In this document: positions 44,943 through 54,124 of the stretch, one piece after another
Numbering within the stretch: position 1 is the stretch's first letter
Layout of the letters: every line of letters starts with the position of its first letter
Source of the DNA: Marivirga salinae
Lineage (GTDB): Bacteria > Bacteroidota > Bacteroidia > Cytophagales > Cyclobacteriaceae
NCBI RefSeq assembly: GCF_030503855.1
Contig: NZ_CP129971.1
Coordinates: forward strand, 379,501-443,500
Reading direction: 5' to 3'
DNA length: 64,000 nucleotides
The notes under the pieces: generated by a model
Told to the model about the DNA's origin: nothing
The model's database searches: none
Seen by the model: only the letters and a program-made list of their open reading frames with translations
Made by a program: the position numbers and the translations under genes

Positions 44943-45518
44943 TTAAGAAATAGAAATCTCTTTCCTAACTCGACTTAAAGACTCTGGGGCAATTCCAAGA
45001 AAGCTGGCGATTTGATGTTGAGGAACTCTTTGGGCAATTTTCTTATCGTAATTTTCCAAAAAATATAAGTACTTATGTCTCGCTGTTTTTGTCTGCATTG
45101 TTAAACTTCTTTCTAATGCACATATATGATTTCTCTCAGCTAAAATTCTTCCGAATTTTTCAAATTTTGAAGATTCTTTGTATAGTTGAATCAAGTTATG
45201 AAATGATAATTCATAAACGATACTGTCTTCAATTACTTCTAAATTTTCTAAAGATTTTATTTGATTTAAAAAGCTACTAAACACTGTAATAAATTGACTG
45301 TCGCAAGCGAAATATGTGGTAACCTCTTTATCCTCTAAGTTTTTATATGTTCGTAATAGTCCAGATTCAATAAAATACAAGGTCTTTGCTGTTTTCCCTT
45401 CCTCAAGTAAAACAGTATTCGATTTATACTCTTTTCGAATTAAATGTTTGGAAAATTCTTCCCATTCCTTTTCTGTTAATCCGATTGTTTTTTCTAATAA
45501 GTTACTTAGTTCGTTCAT
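44943..45518 (-). CDS. Crp/Fnr-family transcriptional regulator
   Basis: A 191-residue regulator with an N-terminal cyclic-nucleotide-type beta-roll (KSNTVLLEEGKTAKTLYFIE near 33-52) and a C-terminal HTH (VPQHQIASFLGIAPESLSRV near 165-184). No Fnr-type Cys cluster is present. The HTH recognition helix is nearly the same as in the gene at 46525, so the two are paralogues. It lies 68 bases upstream of the SMP-30-like gene and probably controls it or itself. Confidence 0.88.
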   Translation of the reverse strand: MNELSNLLEKTIGLTEKEWEEFSKHLIRKEYKSNTVLLEEGKTAKTLYFIESGLLRTYKNLEDKEVTTYFACDSQFITVFSSFLNQIKSLENLEVIEDSIVYELSFHNLIQLYKESSKFEKFGRILAERNHICALERSLTMQTKTARHKYLYFLENYDKKIAQRVPQHQIASFLGIAPESLSRVRKEISIS

Positions 45519-45635
45519 TTTTTTCGGGTGCTAACGATTAAAACCTACAAGAAGTTGGCGATTTCTAAGAACAAATTTGATCCCTTTACACAGGTTTATA
45601 AAATTTACTGGTTTTCATATTAACCTGGGGTATTG

Positions 45636-46457
45636 TTAACTAAAGGATGATACTTTTCCAATGCTATCATCAAAATAGCTTACTATTTTCTTTTTATAGC
45701 TTTCAGCAAACTCAGACTTCATAATTTGCGCATGCTTAGCTTCGCTAACTGTCCACAATTCAGAAGGAACAGGACAATTTTTCATGAATCTTTCCCCCAT
45801 TTCTACAGGTGACCAGTTATCTGAGTGCGAATAAATGAACAAAATATTTTTTAATTTGGTAGCTTCTTTAATTCGTTCCACCATATTAATTTTTCTTCGA
45901 TATTTTGGCATTAGGACGTTCAATATTTTCAAGGCTTTGTATGCAATTGGAAAATGAATCCAAAATTCATCTAATGTTGTTGCTGCACTTTCTATTATTG
46001 CAAAATCATAACAATGGTTGTTGTCGGCAAAGGAAATTGTTGCCCATTGCCCACCCAGTGAAACTCCGTGATATCCTATTGGTAAATCAGGGGTTAGATT
46101 TTTTGCTTTTTGACCAATGCTAATGATGTCCTCAAAGTAGGAAAAATTTCCATTTGTACTTTCTCCAAAGCCATTTAGGTCGAAAGCTAAAATATTATAT
46201 CCATTCGATCTTAAGAAATCAGCATAGCCACTCTTTAGAAAGTAGCCCTTAGCTTCCTTTCCCATTGGATGGCCTAGTACTATTGTAGCCTTTGCATTAG
46301 GAACAAGCGATTTTGCAAACAATCCAAAAAGCGTCCCTCCTGAATCACTTTTTGTTGAGACTTTTTGCCATTCTGATTTTTTTTCAGCTGAAAGAGGGTT
46401 TTTCCATTTTACCATAAATTGACCAAAAAAAGGTCTTTTAAGCATTTTGTATATCAT
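45636..46457 (-). CDS. alpha/beta hydrolase
   Basis: A 273-residue protein of the alpha/beta fold. The oxyanion-side motif is VLGHPMGKEAKGYF near 80, and the nucleophile is in IGYHGVSLGGQWATISF (GVSLGG, Ser near 140). The Asp (in SHSDNWSPVEM) and His (SEAKHAQIM) complete a Ser-Asp-His triad near the C-terminus. There is no convincing signal peptide, so it is likely cytoplasmic. I start at ATG 46457, two codons inside a TTG. Substrate unknown. It is followed upstream by another Crp-type gene on the same strand. Confidence 0.85.
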   Translation of the reverse strand: MIYKMLKRPFFGQFMVKWKNPLSAEKKSEWQKVSTKSDSGGTLFGLFAKSLVPNAKATIVLGHPMGKEAKGYFLKSGYADFLRSNGYNILAFDLNGFGESTNGNFSYFEDIISIGQKAKNLTPDLPIGYHGVSLGGQWATISFADNNHCYDFAIIESAATTLDEFWIHFPIAYKALKILNVLMPKYRRKINMVERIKEATKLKNILFIYSHSDNWSPVEMGERFMKNCPVPSELWTVSEAKHAQIMKSEFAESYKKKIVSYFDDSIGKVSSFS

Positions 46458-46524
46458 CTCCAATGAATTTAACTTTAAATGTTAGCAAGGTAAACACAGC
46501 CGAAATAAATCTACCTGACATAGG

Positions 46525-47097
46525 TTAGTTTGACTTTGTTTTTTTCTTTCTAATCCTACTTAAGCTTTCAGGATGAATACCAAGGTATTTTGCGATGGAG
46601 TCAATTGGAAGTTGGTGAATAATCTCAGATTTGTTATTAATGAGTTCTAAGTAAATTTCTTCCCTTGTCTTAGTTAATAGGTCTTTTTCTCTTTTCACTT
46701 TCTTTAAATAGAGTTTCTCCGTTTCATATCGACCTAATTTGTTGGCTAATAAAGAATTTTTATACGCAAGCTGTAATTCTGAATTTTCAACTACCTCTAA
46801 TTCACAGTTGGTTGTAGCTACTATTTGAACATCTGAAGGGGTGGATTGAATTAAAGATGTGTAGGAGCAAAAGAAGTTTTCCGGAAAGAAAAAATCAATT
46901 ATTCTTACATCTCCTTTGGAGTTCATTATATTGACTTGAGCTATACCATCAATCAAAAAGTAAATGCAATTTTCAATTTCACCAAAATCGCACAAAGTAT
47001 GACCGACAGTAACACTCTTCTTTGACGTGCGGAAGGGTAAGTCTCCTTCATTGAAGTTTTTATCGATATGTTTTTTTATATATTGGGCTATATTCAT
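46525..47097 (-). CDS. Crp/Fnr-family transcriptional regulator
   Basis: A 190-residue paralogue of the gene at 44943. The beta-roll contains VTVGHTLCDFGEIENCIYFL near 30-49, and the HTH contains LPIDSIAKYLGIHPESLSRI near 165-184. It lies 68 bases upstream of the alpha/beta-hydrolase gene on the same strand, exactly the same gene order and gap size as the other Crp gene with its SMP-30 neighbour. Confidence 0.88.
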   Translation of the reverse strand: MNIAQYIKKHIDKNFNEGDLPFRTSKKSVTVGHTLCDFGEIENCIYFLIDGIAQVNIMNSKGDVRIIDFFFPENFFCSYTSLIQSTPSDVQIVATTNCELEVVENSELQLAYKNSLLANKLGRYETEKLYLKKVKREKDLLTKTREEIYLELINNKSEIIHQLPIDSIAKYLGIHPESLSRIRKKKTKSN

Positions 47098-47401
47098 AAA
47101 ATTCTATCTAAAATTAATTAATCATGGATAAGAAAATATTACTTAATACATTCTAATTGTGATCTTCAATTTCGATTGCTGAAATATTGAAACAAACTAG
47201 AAGATTAAATTCAATGTAAAGTATAATTCTATTATTTACAATTTAAGCATAAATTCAAGATGGTTGAATATCAAGTTGATATGAAGTAAAAAATGAAAGT
47301 TTGAATGCGTTTTTTAAATTGGGTAGCATTATTTGGGATATGAAAAGTAGTAGGTGAAAATAGAATAAAAGGAGGTAAGTAAATGTTATGTGCTGGCTTT
47401 T
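47098..47401. other. 304-bp gene-free gap
   Basis: AT-rich interval between the LysE-type gene and the Crp-type regulator, with no hairpin or gene seen. Confidence 0.45.
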
Positions 47402-48037
47402 TTATCCGTTTCTTTTGAATATAAGCTGAAGTCCCAATCCAATAAATACGTATCCGCTTACTTTTTTCATTATTTTTCCAATTCTATCATTACTCCGTAA
47501 AGTATCTGTCATAAAAGATGCTGAATAAGCTAAAAATAAGCACCAAATTGTTCCAGTGAGTAAAAATGTCCCGCCTAAAATTAGAAAAGGAATAGAACTA
47601 TTTACATATTCAGGTTTAATGAATTGAGGTAATAGAGACATAAAAAAGATAGCAACTTTTGGGTTTAACACATTAGTCAGAAATCCTTGACGATATATTT
47701 TCCATAAGTCAATTTTTTCAAATTCGGTTTTTTCGTTGTCAAATATGTTGGATTTGTCAATGAGTGTTCTAATACCTAAATAAATAAGATAAGCAGCTCC
47801 AGTCCATTTTACGATATTAAAAAGTAGAATTGATTTAGCTAAGATTACAGATAACCCAAAAGCAGCAAGTACAACGTGTATAATGGCTCCACTTCCGATT
47901 CCGAGTACAGAATATATTCCTGCTTTTTTCCCTTGAGCAACACTGCGGGTAATTATGTAAATTGAATCAGCTCCTGGTGTCAGATTCATAATAATTCCTG
48001 CTAATAAAAATCCTAAATAGTTTTCAATTCCGCTCAT
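47402..48037 (-). CDS. LysE/RhtB-family amino-acid exporter
   Basis: A 211-residue inner-membrane protein with about six hydrophobic helices. The family signature is the N-terminal MNLTPGADSIYIITRSVAQG with GIGSGAIIHVVLAAFG near 45-60, then KWTGAAYLIYLGIRTL near 75. The later NVLNPKVAIFFMSLLPQFI near 120 is the second diagnostic block. It probably exports amino acids or related metabolites. It is monocistronic, with 193 bases to the PhzF-like gene. Confidence 0.92.
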   Translation of the reverse strand: MSGIENYLGFLLAGIIMNLTPGADSIYIITRSVAQGKKAGIYSVLGIGSGAIIHVVLAAFGLSVILAKSILLFNIVKWTGAAYLIYLGIRTLIDKSNIFDNEKTEFEKIDLWKIYRQGFLTNVLNPKVAIFFMSLLPQFIKPEYVNSSIPFLILGGTFLLTGTIWCLFLAYSASFMTDTLRSNDRIGKIMKKVSGYVFIGLGLQLIFKRNG

Positions 48038-48230
48038 TTTATATTTTGTTAGTCATTTTTTGCGCTTGCACATAAAGGATTAATGATAAAAAACATCCTA
48101 AGAATGTAGGTGTTCATCGAAACGGATCTGGATTATGCCTGAAAAAAAAAGATGCCATCAGCACCCCGACAGATCGCTAGCCAAAAGCTTTCAGAAGCTA
48201 TGAGTCCATATACAATTTTAGCAGCAGTCT

Positions 48231-49049
48231 TCATAGTCTTAATTCCCCTTTCAATACTATTTGAGCTTCGCTTTTTATCCTTAATGCTGTATCGCTAATA
48301 AGTTCGACTTCCATAAATCCAGTTCTTTCAGAACATTGATAAGAATTCATTTTCATTTTATTCAGTCTTGTACTCCAATACTTGGATAAGAATGTATGAG
48401 TTCCTCCAGTTACTGGGTCTTCATTTGTTCCGCTCCAAGGCCAAAAGTATCTTGATTCAAAATCATAACCTTCTCTTTGAGAAATAGAAGTTACTAGTAC
48501 ACCGTTAATCGAATGATGAGAGCGTTTTAGTCTTTCAAAATCGGGTGATAAATTTTTTAATAGTTCACTACTCTCAATTTCTAGCAGTAGGATGTTGGTT
48601 TCCTTGTTAAACACACTATTTGATATTTCTTTAAGACCGAGGGCTTTCAGCAGTTCAGTGGGTGCTTTTTGCGGAACGGTATCGTAAACAGGGAATTCCA
48701 TTTCGATGGAATGTCCATATTTTTTAATTATTAAATTTAAACCCTGAATATTTTCAAAATGAATTTTCTCCATCTCGGGACCGCGTTCAAATAGTACCGC
48801 AGATGCTGCTAATGTTGCATGTCCACAGAGGGGAATTTCCATTTTTGGAGAAAAATATCTTATTGAGTATTTCTTCTGTCCTTCAATTTGGATGATAAAT
48901 GCTGTTTCCGAGACACCTAATTCTTTTGCAATTAATTGCATCTGTTCATTCAATATTGATTCATTCAAAATGCAAACACCGGCAGGATTTCCCTTAAAAG
49001 GCTTATCGGTAAAGGAGTCAACTATATATGTTTCTATTCTTGTATTCAT
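48231..49049 (-). CDS. PhzF-family isomerase/epimerase-like protein
   Basis: A 272-residue member of the PhzF (diaminopimelate-epimerase fold) family. The start KPFKGNPAGVCIL near residue 14 carries the conserved GNPAGV motif, ELGVSETAFI near 40 includes the catalytic-type Glu, PLCGHATLAASAVLF near 72 follows, and late DPVTGGTHTFLSKYW near 212. Two in-frame upstream codons would lengthen it to 306, but ATG 49049 gives the family-typical N-terminus. Substrates of stand-alone PhzF proteins are generally unknown. The Ada-like gene lies upstream on the same strand. Confidence 0.9.
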   Translation of the reverse strand: MNTRIETYIVDSFTDKPFKGNPAGVCILNESILNEQMQLIAKELGVSETAFIIQIEGQKKYSIRYFSPKMEIPLCGHATLAASAVLFERGPEMEKIHFENIQGLNLIIKKYGHSIEMEFPVYDTVPQKAPTELLKALGLKEISNSVFNKETNILLLEIESSELLKNLSPDFERLKRSHHSINGVLVTSISQREGYDFESRYFWPWSGTNEDPVTGGTHTFLSKYWSTRLNKMKMNSYQCSERTGFMEVELISDTALRIKSEAQIVLKGELRL

Positions 49050-49163
49050 TGTTTTATTGGTATTAACGATAAAGCCTGTAAAAAATATCTTGAAGTAGGT
49101 TTTTGTTGATGATGAACTTATTTCTGCATGTAGAGAGACTTGATGAATCAACGTCTTTATGCA

Positions 49164-50012
49164 TCATCTCAGATAATTTTTTTGTGCAGCTTCCCGGCCT
49201 ATTATTACGGACTTTCTGTGTTTACCCCATCTATACTCACCAAAGTCTCCTGTAGCACGTATCACTCTGTGACATGGGATTAAGATGGCAATTGGATTCT
49301 CACTAATAGCGGTGCCTACGGCTCTGGATGCATTAGGATGATCAATTTCGTTCGCTATTTTACCATAAGTAGATAAATTACCGCTCGGAATTTTAATCAG
49401 TGTTTCCCATACTTTTAACTGAAAAGGAGTGCCTTTTAGGTGAAGTTTAATCTTATCTATTTGAGACCAATCATTATTAAAAATTAACAAAGCATTATCT
49501 TGATGTTGATCTTTAGCTTGCTTGAATATGGCATTTGGAAACTCTAACTGTAATTGTTCAAATGCTTCTGTATGATCGTTGAAGAATGCCAAATGACAGA
49601 TCCCTTTTGTTGTTGATGCGACTAAAATATCCCCAAAAGGGCTTTTCGCAAAACTATAATTGATGGCTATTTGACGAGCTCCATTTTTATATTCACCCGG
49701 AGTCATTCCTTCGATATTGATAAATAGATCATGCAATCTACCAGTACCGGAGAGGCCAATTTCATACGCAGTCTCCGCAACCGATACCTCATTCTGTTTT
49801 AGTATTTTTTTTGCATAGGAGGTACTTAGATACTGCATGAACTTTTTTGGACTGACACCTGCCCACTTTTTGAAAATTCGCTGAAAATGGTAAGGACTTA
49901 AGTGAACATGCTCTGCAACCTCTTCTAAATTAGGTCGATTTTTAAAATGGGTTCTAATATAGCTAATAGCCTGTTCTATCCTTTTATAATCAAAATGATT
50001 TTCTACTTCCAT
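49164..50012 (-). CDS. AraC-HTH/methylated-DNA-protein cysteine methyltransferase (Ada-like)
   Basis: A two-domain 282-residue repair/regulatory protein. Residues 8-100 are the AraC-type double HTH (LEEVAEHVHLSPYHFQRIF near 26-44). Residues about 120-280 form the O6-alkylguanine methyltransferase with the acceptor Cys in LIPCHRVIRATG near 247 and the preceding GTAISENP helix. It lacks the N-terminal Zn (phosphotriester) domain of E. coli Ada. The protein would directly repair alkylated guanine. I start at ATG 50012 rather than a TTG 21 bases further out. Confidence 0.93.
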   Translation of the reverse strand: MEVENHFDYKRIEQAISYIRTHFKNRPNLEEVAEHVHLSPYHFQRIFKKWAGVSPKKFMQYLSTSYAKKILKQNEVSVAETAYEIGLSGTGRLHDLFINIEGMTPGEYKNGARQIAINYSFAKSPFGDILVASTTKGICHLAFFNDHTEAFEQLQLEFPNAIFKQAKDQHQDNALLIFNNDWSQIDKIKLHLKGTPFQLKVWETLIKIPSGNLSTYGKIANEIDHPNASRAVGTAISENPIAILIPCHRVIRATGDFGEYRWGKHRKSVIIGREAAQKNYLR

Positions 50013-50191
50013 TAATTTTCTAGTTTCAACCAATGCAAAATAGTATTTATGATTCTTCTATTAAACCCACTTCTTGCTGAATTGTAATTTTCTAAAAAGT
50101 ACCTTTAGCCTTTAATAGTTAATACTACTCTAGGAAATTCTTTTAAGCCGAAAGGATTTCTGCAACTTCAATTAATCTCCTAACACTATTA

Positions 50192-50683
50192 TTACTTTAA
50201 ATTATAATACGATAGCATATTTCCTTCTTTTTTGATATCACCTGTATAGACAAAACCAAGTTTCTTTAATAAGCTAATAGAGGAATTATTTGAAGGTATA
50301 GTTATTGCAATTATATTATCGTAATTGTGCAGACTTCTTATTTTTTCCAGAAATACCATACAAGCCTCAAAGGCCATACCTACACCTTCAAATTCTGGTA
50401 GCATAGCAAAACCAAAGTCAGGATATTCTTCTGTTTCCCTTTTTAAAAAGGTAATTATACCAACGGGAGTTTGAGAATCTTTCAATTCAAAAACGTGGTA
50501 ATTGAGATTAACATCTTTCAAAATATTTTGAATGAAAACTTCAGCCTCGCTTACAGTTGAAATATTTCGTTCTCCTATGTACTTTTTCCAGCTTTTAGTA
50601 TTTACCAATTCATTGAAAAAGCCTGCATCTAATAAGTTGATCGGTCTTATTTCTAGTCTTTCCGTTTTTAAGTATATTTCCAT
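50192..50683 (-). CDS. GNAT-family acetyltransferase
   Basis: A 163-residue N-acetyltransferase of the RimJ/RimL-like type: ERLEIRPINLLDAGFFNELV at the start, PDFGFAMLPEFEGVGMAFEA near 90-110 for the acetyl-CoA site (A-motif region) and ISLLKKLGFVYTGDIKKEGN near the end. The usual Q/RxxGxG/A is represented by EFEGVGMA. It is monocistronic on the minus strand. Target amine unknown. Confidence 0.88.
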   Translation of the reverse strand: MEIYLKTERLEIRPINLLDAGFFNELVNTKSWKKYIGERNISTVSEAEVFIQNILKDVNLNYHVFELKDSQTPVGIITFLKRETEEYPDFGFAMLPEFEGVGMAFEACMVFLEKIRSLHNYDNIIAITIPSNNSSISLLKKLGFVYTGDIKKEGNMLSYYNLK

Positions 50684-50735
50684 ATATAATAATAAATTTT
50701 GTTAAGATACAGGCTTTTTAAAATCTAAAATTGAC

Positions 50736-51674
50736 CTACTTCTGATGGCCATAAATCACTTCAATGTTTGGAAACATCTTATGGAAATTTATGAGCTGAG
50801 ATAAGCTATTTTCAGCCACTTTTTGATCATCTATCCAGCCAGGTTCGATATTGTTTTCAAATCCATATTTTGTATGGCTAGCATCGCCAGTTAAAAGCTT
50901 AGGGCCCGCCTCTGTCATCAATAAATATGATAAGTGACCATTTGAATGACCTGGAGTATGAATACCCAAAAATGATCCGTCTCCAAAGATGTCGATAACC
51001 TGTTTGAATGGTTCCTTGCTTATACCTTTTGACCAATCCATTTCAATAATTTGTGATTCATTTGTTAAATGGTTAGAATGGTATAGTAATGGAATATCTA
51101 AATATTCATCTCCTTTCCCCACATACTTTGGTAGGGATGAATCTAATTCGGGTAATCCTGCAGTATGATCTCCATGTAGATGGGTGAAAAATATACCTTC
51201 TATATCTTTATTTTCTTTCTTTAATTGTGATGCAATATTTTGCCCTTCTTGCTGCTTTGATTCAATAATGAAATTTTTAGCTAATAAGCCTTTAATGTTT
51301 CCATCTTTTTGAAAGGTATTGTCTAGCCCTGAATTGATCATGAACCAACCTTTTTCTTTATGGTGAAACATAAACACAAAGACATCTACCCACATTTCAT
51401 CACTTAAATTGTGATCTTTCTCCAGCTTTTTAGTGTTTAACATACCGTCCAATGGAACTTTAACTGAACCTGTATTGAGCACCTTAAACTGATCGATTGC
51501 TGATGTATTTTGAAATATTGTTTTCCAATTTTTATTTGTTATGCTGCTTTTTGGAAGCTCATAAGCAATTCTTTCTGGTTTTACAGAATTTTTCACAATG
51601 GTTGTTAGACTAGTACCGATCGTTAGTACTGCCACAACTATAACTGTCAATGAAATTTTCTTTCTTTTACTCAT
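50736..51674 (-). CDS. metallo-beta-lactamase-fold hydrolase (exported)
   Basis: A 312-residue protein with an N-terminal membrane anchor or signal (about 5-28) and the MBL motif HLHGDHTAG (near 167), followed by HTPGHSNGHLSYL (near 238) and TGDASH (near 263), giving the classical metal ligands. Acting outside the cytoplasm, it resembles quorum-quenching lactonases or Zn-hydrolases of the AHL-lactonase group rather than a beta-lactamase. An AraC-type gene lies just 28 bases upstream on the same strand. Confidence 0.88.
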   Translation of the reverse strand: MSKRKKISLTVIVVAVLTIGTSLTTIVKNSVKPERIAYELPKSSITNKNWKTIFQNTSAIDQFKVLNTGSVKVPLDGMLNTKKLEKDHNLSDEMWVDVFVFMFHHKEKGWFMINSGLDNTFQKDGNIKGLLAKNFIIESKQQEGQNIASQLKKENKDIEGIFFTHLHGDHTAGLPELDSSLPKYVGKGDEYLDIPLLYHSNHLTNESQIIEMDWSKGISKEPFKQVIDIFGDGSFLGIHTPGHSNGHLSYLLMTEAGPKLLTGDASHTKYGFENNIEPGWIDDQKVAENSLSQLINFHKMFPNIEVIYGHQK

Positions 51675-51702
51675 AATTTTGTAATTTTTTACAAAGTTAT
51701 AG

Positions 51703-52473
51703 TCACTGCGGAAAGGAAACTTGAATGAATTTGCTGTTCTTCGCGATTAAAGAAGGGGGGACACCAATCATCTTAGTAAATGTTCGGCTTAAATGGGCTT
51801 GATCACTAAATCCTGCCTCATAAGCTGCCGTTGTAAGTAATTGACCATCCAATAATTGCTTTAAGACTATTTGCAATCGGTGCCAAAGTATATAATTCCG
51901 AATTGGTAAGCCTTTTATTTCTTTAAATAGATGGAGCAATCTACTTTCACTGAGGTGAGCCACTTCCATGAGTTGTTGGGTGGTAATTTCTTGCTTGATA
52001 TTGGCTTTAATATAGTTTACAACCTCTTGGATTCTCTTCTCTTTATTTACTGTTTCTACAGCGCTTTTAAAATCTAAAGAACTTTCAATGATTTGTCTAA
52101 TACCTGCCCAGTTTTCATTCTTTATTAAGCCTACAATTGTTTTTGTATCAATACTTGAAATTTGAGTAGAGGGATATTCAATTATTTGATCGCTTTTTAA
52201 TTGATTGCTTAAAATCCATTCCCCTAAATTTGATTCAGGATCAATTTCTACACTAATAATTTCTATTCCATTTGCATCACATTCATGGGCATGGTTAGGA
52301 GCTAAAAGTAATCCTTTATGCTGCATCCAATTTCCATTTACATCTTTTGACTGAAATGTACCTTCGACAGCAACAACAAATTGAATAATGGGATGACTAT
52401 GCTGGGTGACTGATCGAGCATGGCTACCATAAAATAGCCTTATGTCTTTCCATATAATAAAGTGGTTCATCAT
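51703..52473 (-). CDS. AraC-family transcriptional regulator
   Basis: A 256-residue regulator whose N-terminal half is cupin-like (HSHPIIQFVVAVEGTF near 22-37). The C-terminal HTH pair reads LMEVAHLSESRLLHLFKEI near 162 and TAAYEAGFSDQAHLSRTF near 218. It is 28 bases upstream of the MBL-fold gene and probably controls it. No metal-site or other special motif is seen. Confidence 0.9.
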   Translation of the reverse strand: MMNHFIIWKDIRLFYGSHARSVTQHSHPIIQFVVAVEGTFQSKDVNGNWMQHKGLLLAPNHAHECDANGIEIISVEIDPESNLGEWILSNQLKSDQIIEYPSTQISSIDTKTIVGLIKNENWAGIRQIIESSLDFKSAVETVNKEKRIQEVVNYIKANIKQEITTQQLMEVAHLSESRLLHLFKEIKGLPIRNYILWHRLQIVLKQLLDGQLLTTAAYEAGFSDQAHLSRTFTKMIGVPPSLIAKNSKFIQVSFPQ

Positions 52474-52561
52474 TTAAATATCATTAGACCTAAACACTAA
52501 GCTAAAACTTTTTCTTCTTCTGTTAAATTCAAAAATTCTACACCTCCAATAATTTGCCTTT

Positions 52562-54004
52562 CTACCAATGTTTAGGATGCATTTCAGTTACAAAGGAATC
52601 AACTTCCATATTTAATTCATTCACCAATTCATCAATTTCTATTTTCGTTGTATTATAATTAGTAATGCAAGCCCTAAAGGTAGAAATACCATTAATGGGA
52701 TAAAGCGATAACCAAGATTTCCTATTCTTTAGGATATTGCTCATTATTTGTTCAGTGAATTTCGGGTCTTGTTCAAACTCCTCTTTTGTGAAGCATACCA
52801 CTGGAAGATCAGTATGATTTCGGATAACCCAAGCATTTTTTAACAATTGACTTTTTAAATAACGTGCCATATCACTCTGATGATTAATTATTTGCTCATA
52901 GCCCTCCCACCCATAAGTTAATAAAGATAGATAAAGCTTTAATCCCATAAATCTTCTTGACCACTGGATTGAATGTGTAAATGGCTGGGTCACTTTGAGT
53001 TTATCAGCATCCTTTGGCATGTATTCTGTATTTATTTCGAAAGTTTTATTCAAAACATCATTTTTAGAGGTTAAAAAGATGCTTGCACCCATAGGAACTG
53101 ACATCCATTTGTGTGCATCAAAAGTAATTGAATCGGAGTCTTCAATGCCTTTTAAATGAACCTTTAAATCATCACTTAATACCGCACCACCCCCAAAAGC
53201 TGCATCTACATGAAACCAGAGATTATGATATTTCGCTATTTCATTTAGTTCCACAAGATTGTCAATAGCACCTGTACCGGTAGTTCCAGCAGTACCAATG
53301 ATCATTAATGGATCGTATACCGAATAGTCAAGCTTCTCTAGCTCTTGCTGCAAAATAGCTATATCCATTTTTAAATGAGAATTAATTGGAATTGCTTTAA
53401 TAAGGTTGGTGCCCAAACCTACCACTTTTACAGCTTTTTGAATGGAGTGATGTGCTTCTTGAGAACAGAAAATGATGGGTTTTTTATCAATGCTAAACAT
53501 ACCTTCTGAAGCAAGAGCAGGATACTTATGATTTAAAGCACACAAAATTGCTGTAAGATTGGCCTCAGCACCCCCAGTTGTAAAAACACCGTCTGCCCTT
53601 TCGGTTTGATACCCAAATTTATTTGCAAATTCTCTAATCAATAGATCTTCTACTTCCACTGCAAAAGGTGCATGGCTCCAACCCGCTAATTGAGGATTAT
53701 ATGTTGCTGTTATTAAGTCAGCCATAATTCCAGCGTAATTGGAACGTGGATTGAAAAGGCCAAAGTATTTAGGATGCGGAGTATGGACAGAATACTTCTC
53801 AAGGCCATTAATAATATGATCAATGGCCTTTTCGGGATGTATTCCATTGGCTAATTCTTGTGAGAGGAGCGATTCTCTTATGTCTTTAATGTTTAGCTCT
53901 GGGTTAGTAGTTCGCTCTTTGGTTGAGCTGTAATAATCCTCCAGCTTATCAAAGACGTATTCAATTATCTTTTTTCTGCTCTGTTTATCAAAATCAAATT
54001 GCAT
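52562..54004 (-). CDS. pyridoxal-phosphate-dependent decarboxylase
   Basis: A 480-residue group II (glutamate/aromatic amino-acid type) decarboxylase. The N-terminal PHPKYFGLFNP near 77 and TGGAEANLTAILCALNHKYP near 142 give the cofactor phosphate loop, WFHVDAAFGGGAVLS near 256 the PLP-ring Asp, and ITFDAHKWMSVPMG near 285 the Schiff-base Lys. Length matches the family. It probably acts on an aromatic or acidic amino acid, but substrate cannot be read. It is separated from the AraC gene by 88 bases on the same strand. Confidence 0.92.
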   Translation of the reverse strand: MQFDFDKQSRKKIIEYVFDKLEDYYSSTKERTTNPELNIKDIRESLLSQELANGIHPEKAIDHIINGLEKYSVHTPHPKYFGLFNPRSNYAGIMADLITATYNPQLAGWSHAPFAVEVEDLLIREFANKFGYQTERADGVFTTGGAEANLTAILCALNHKYPALASEGMFSIDKKPIIFCSQEAHHSIQKAVKVVGLGTNLIKAIPINSHLKMDIAILQQELEKLDYSVYDPLMIIGTAGTTGTGAIDNLVELNEIAKYHNLWFHVDAAFGGGAVLSDDLKVHLKGIEDSDSITFDAHKWMSVPMGASIFLTSKNDVLNKTFEINTEYMPKDADKLKVTQPFTHSIQWSRRFMGLKLYLSLLTYGWEGYEQIINHQSDMARYLKSQLLKNAWVIRNHTDLPVVCFTKEEFEQDPKFTEQIMSNILKNRKSWLSLYPINGISTFRACITNYNTTKIEIDELVNELNMEVDSFVTEMHPKHW

Positions 54005-54124
54005 AGGAATTCATCAATTATGTTTTAACAATATTCCTAACAATCATAAAATAATAAAACCCGATTCTTGCTGTTAATGATTTATAATTACAACACTGGA
54101 AGATTGCCATTTAAAAATCAGTCG

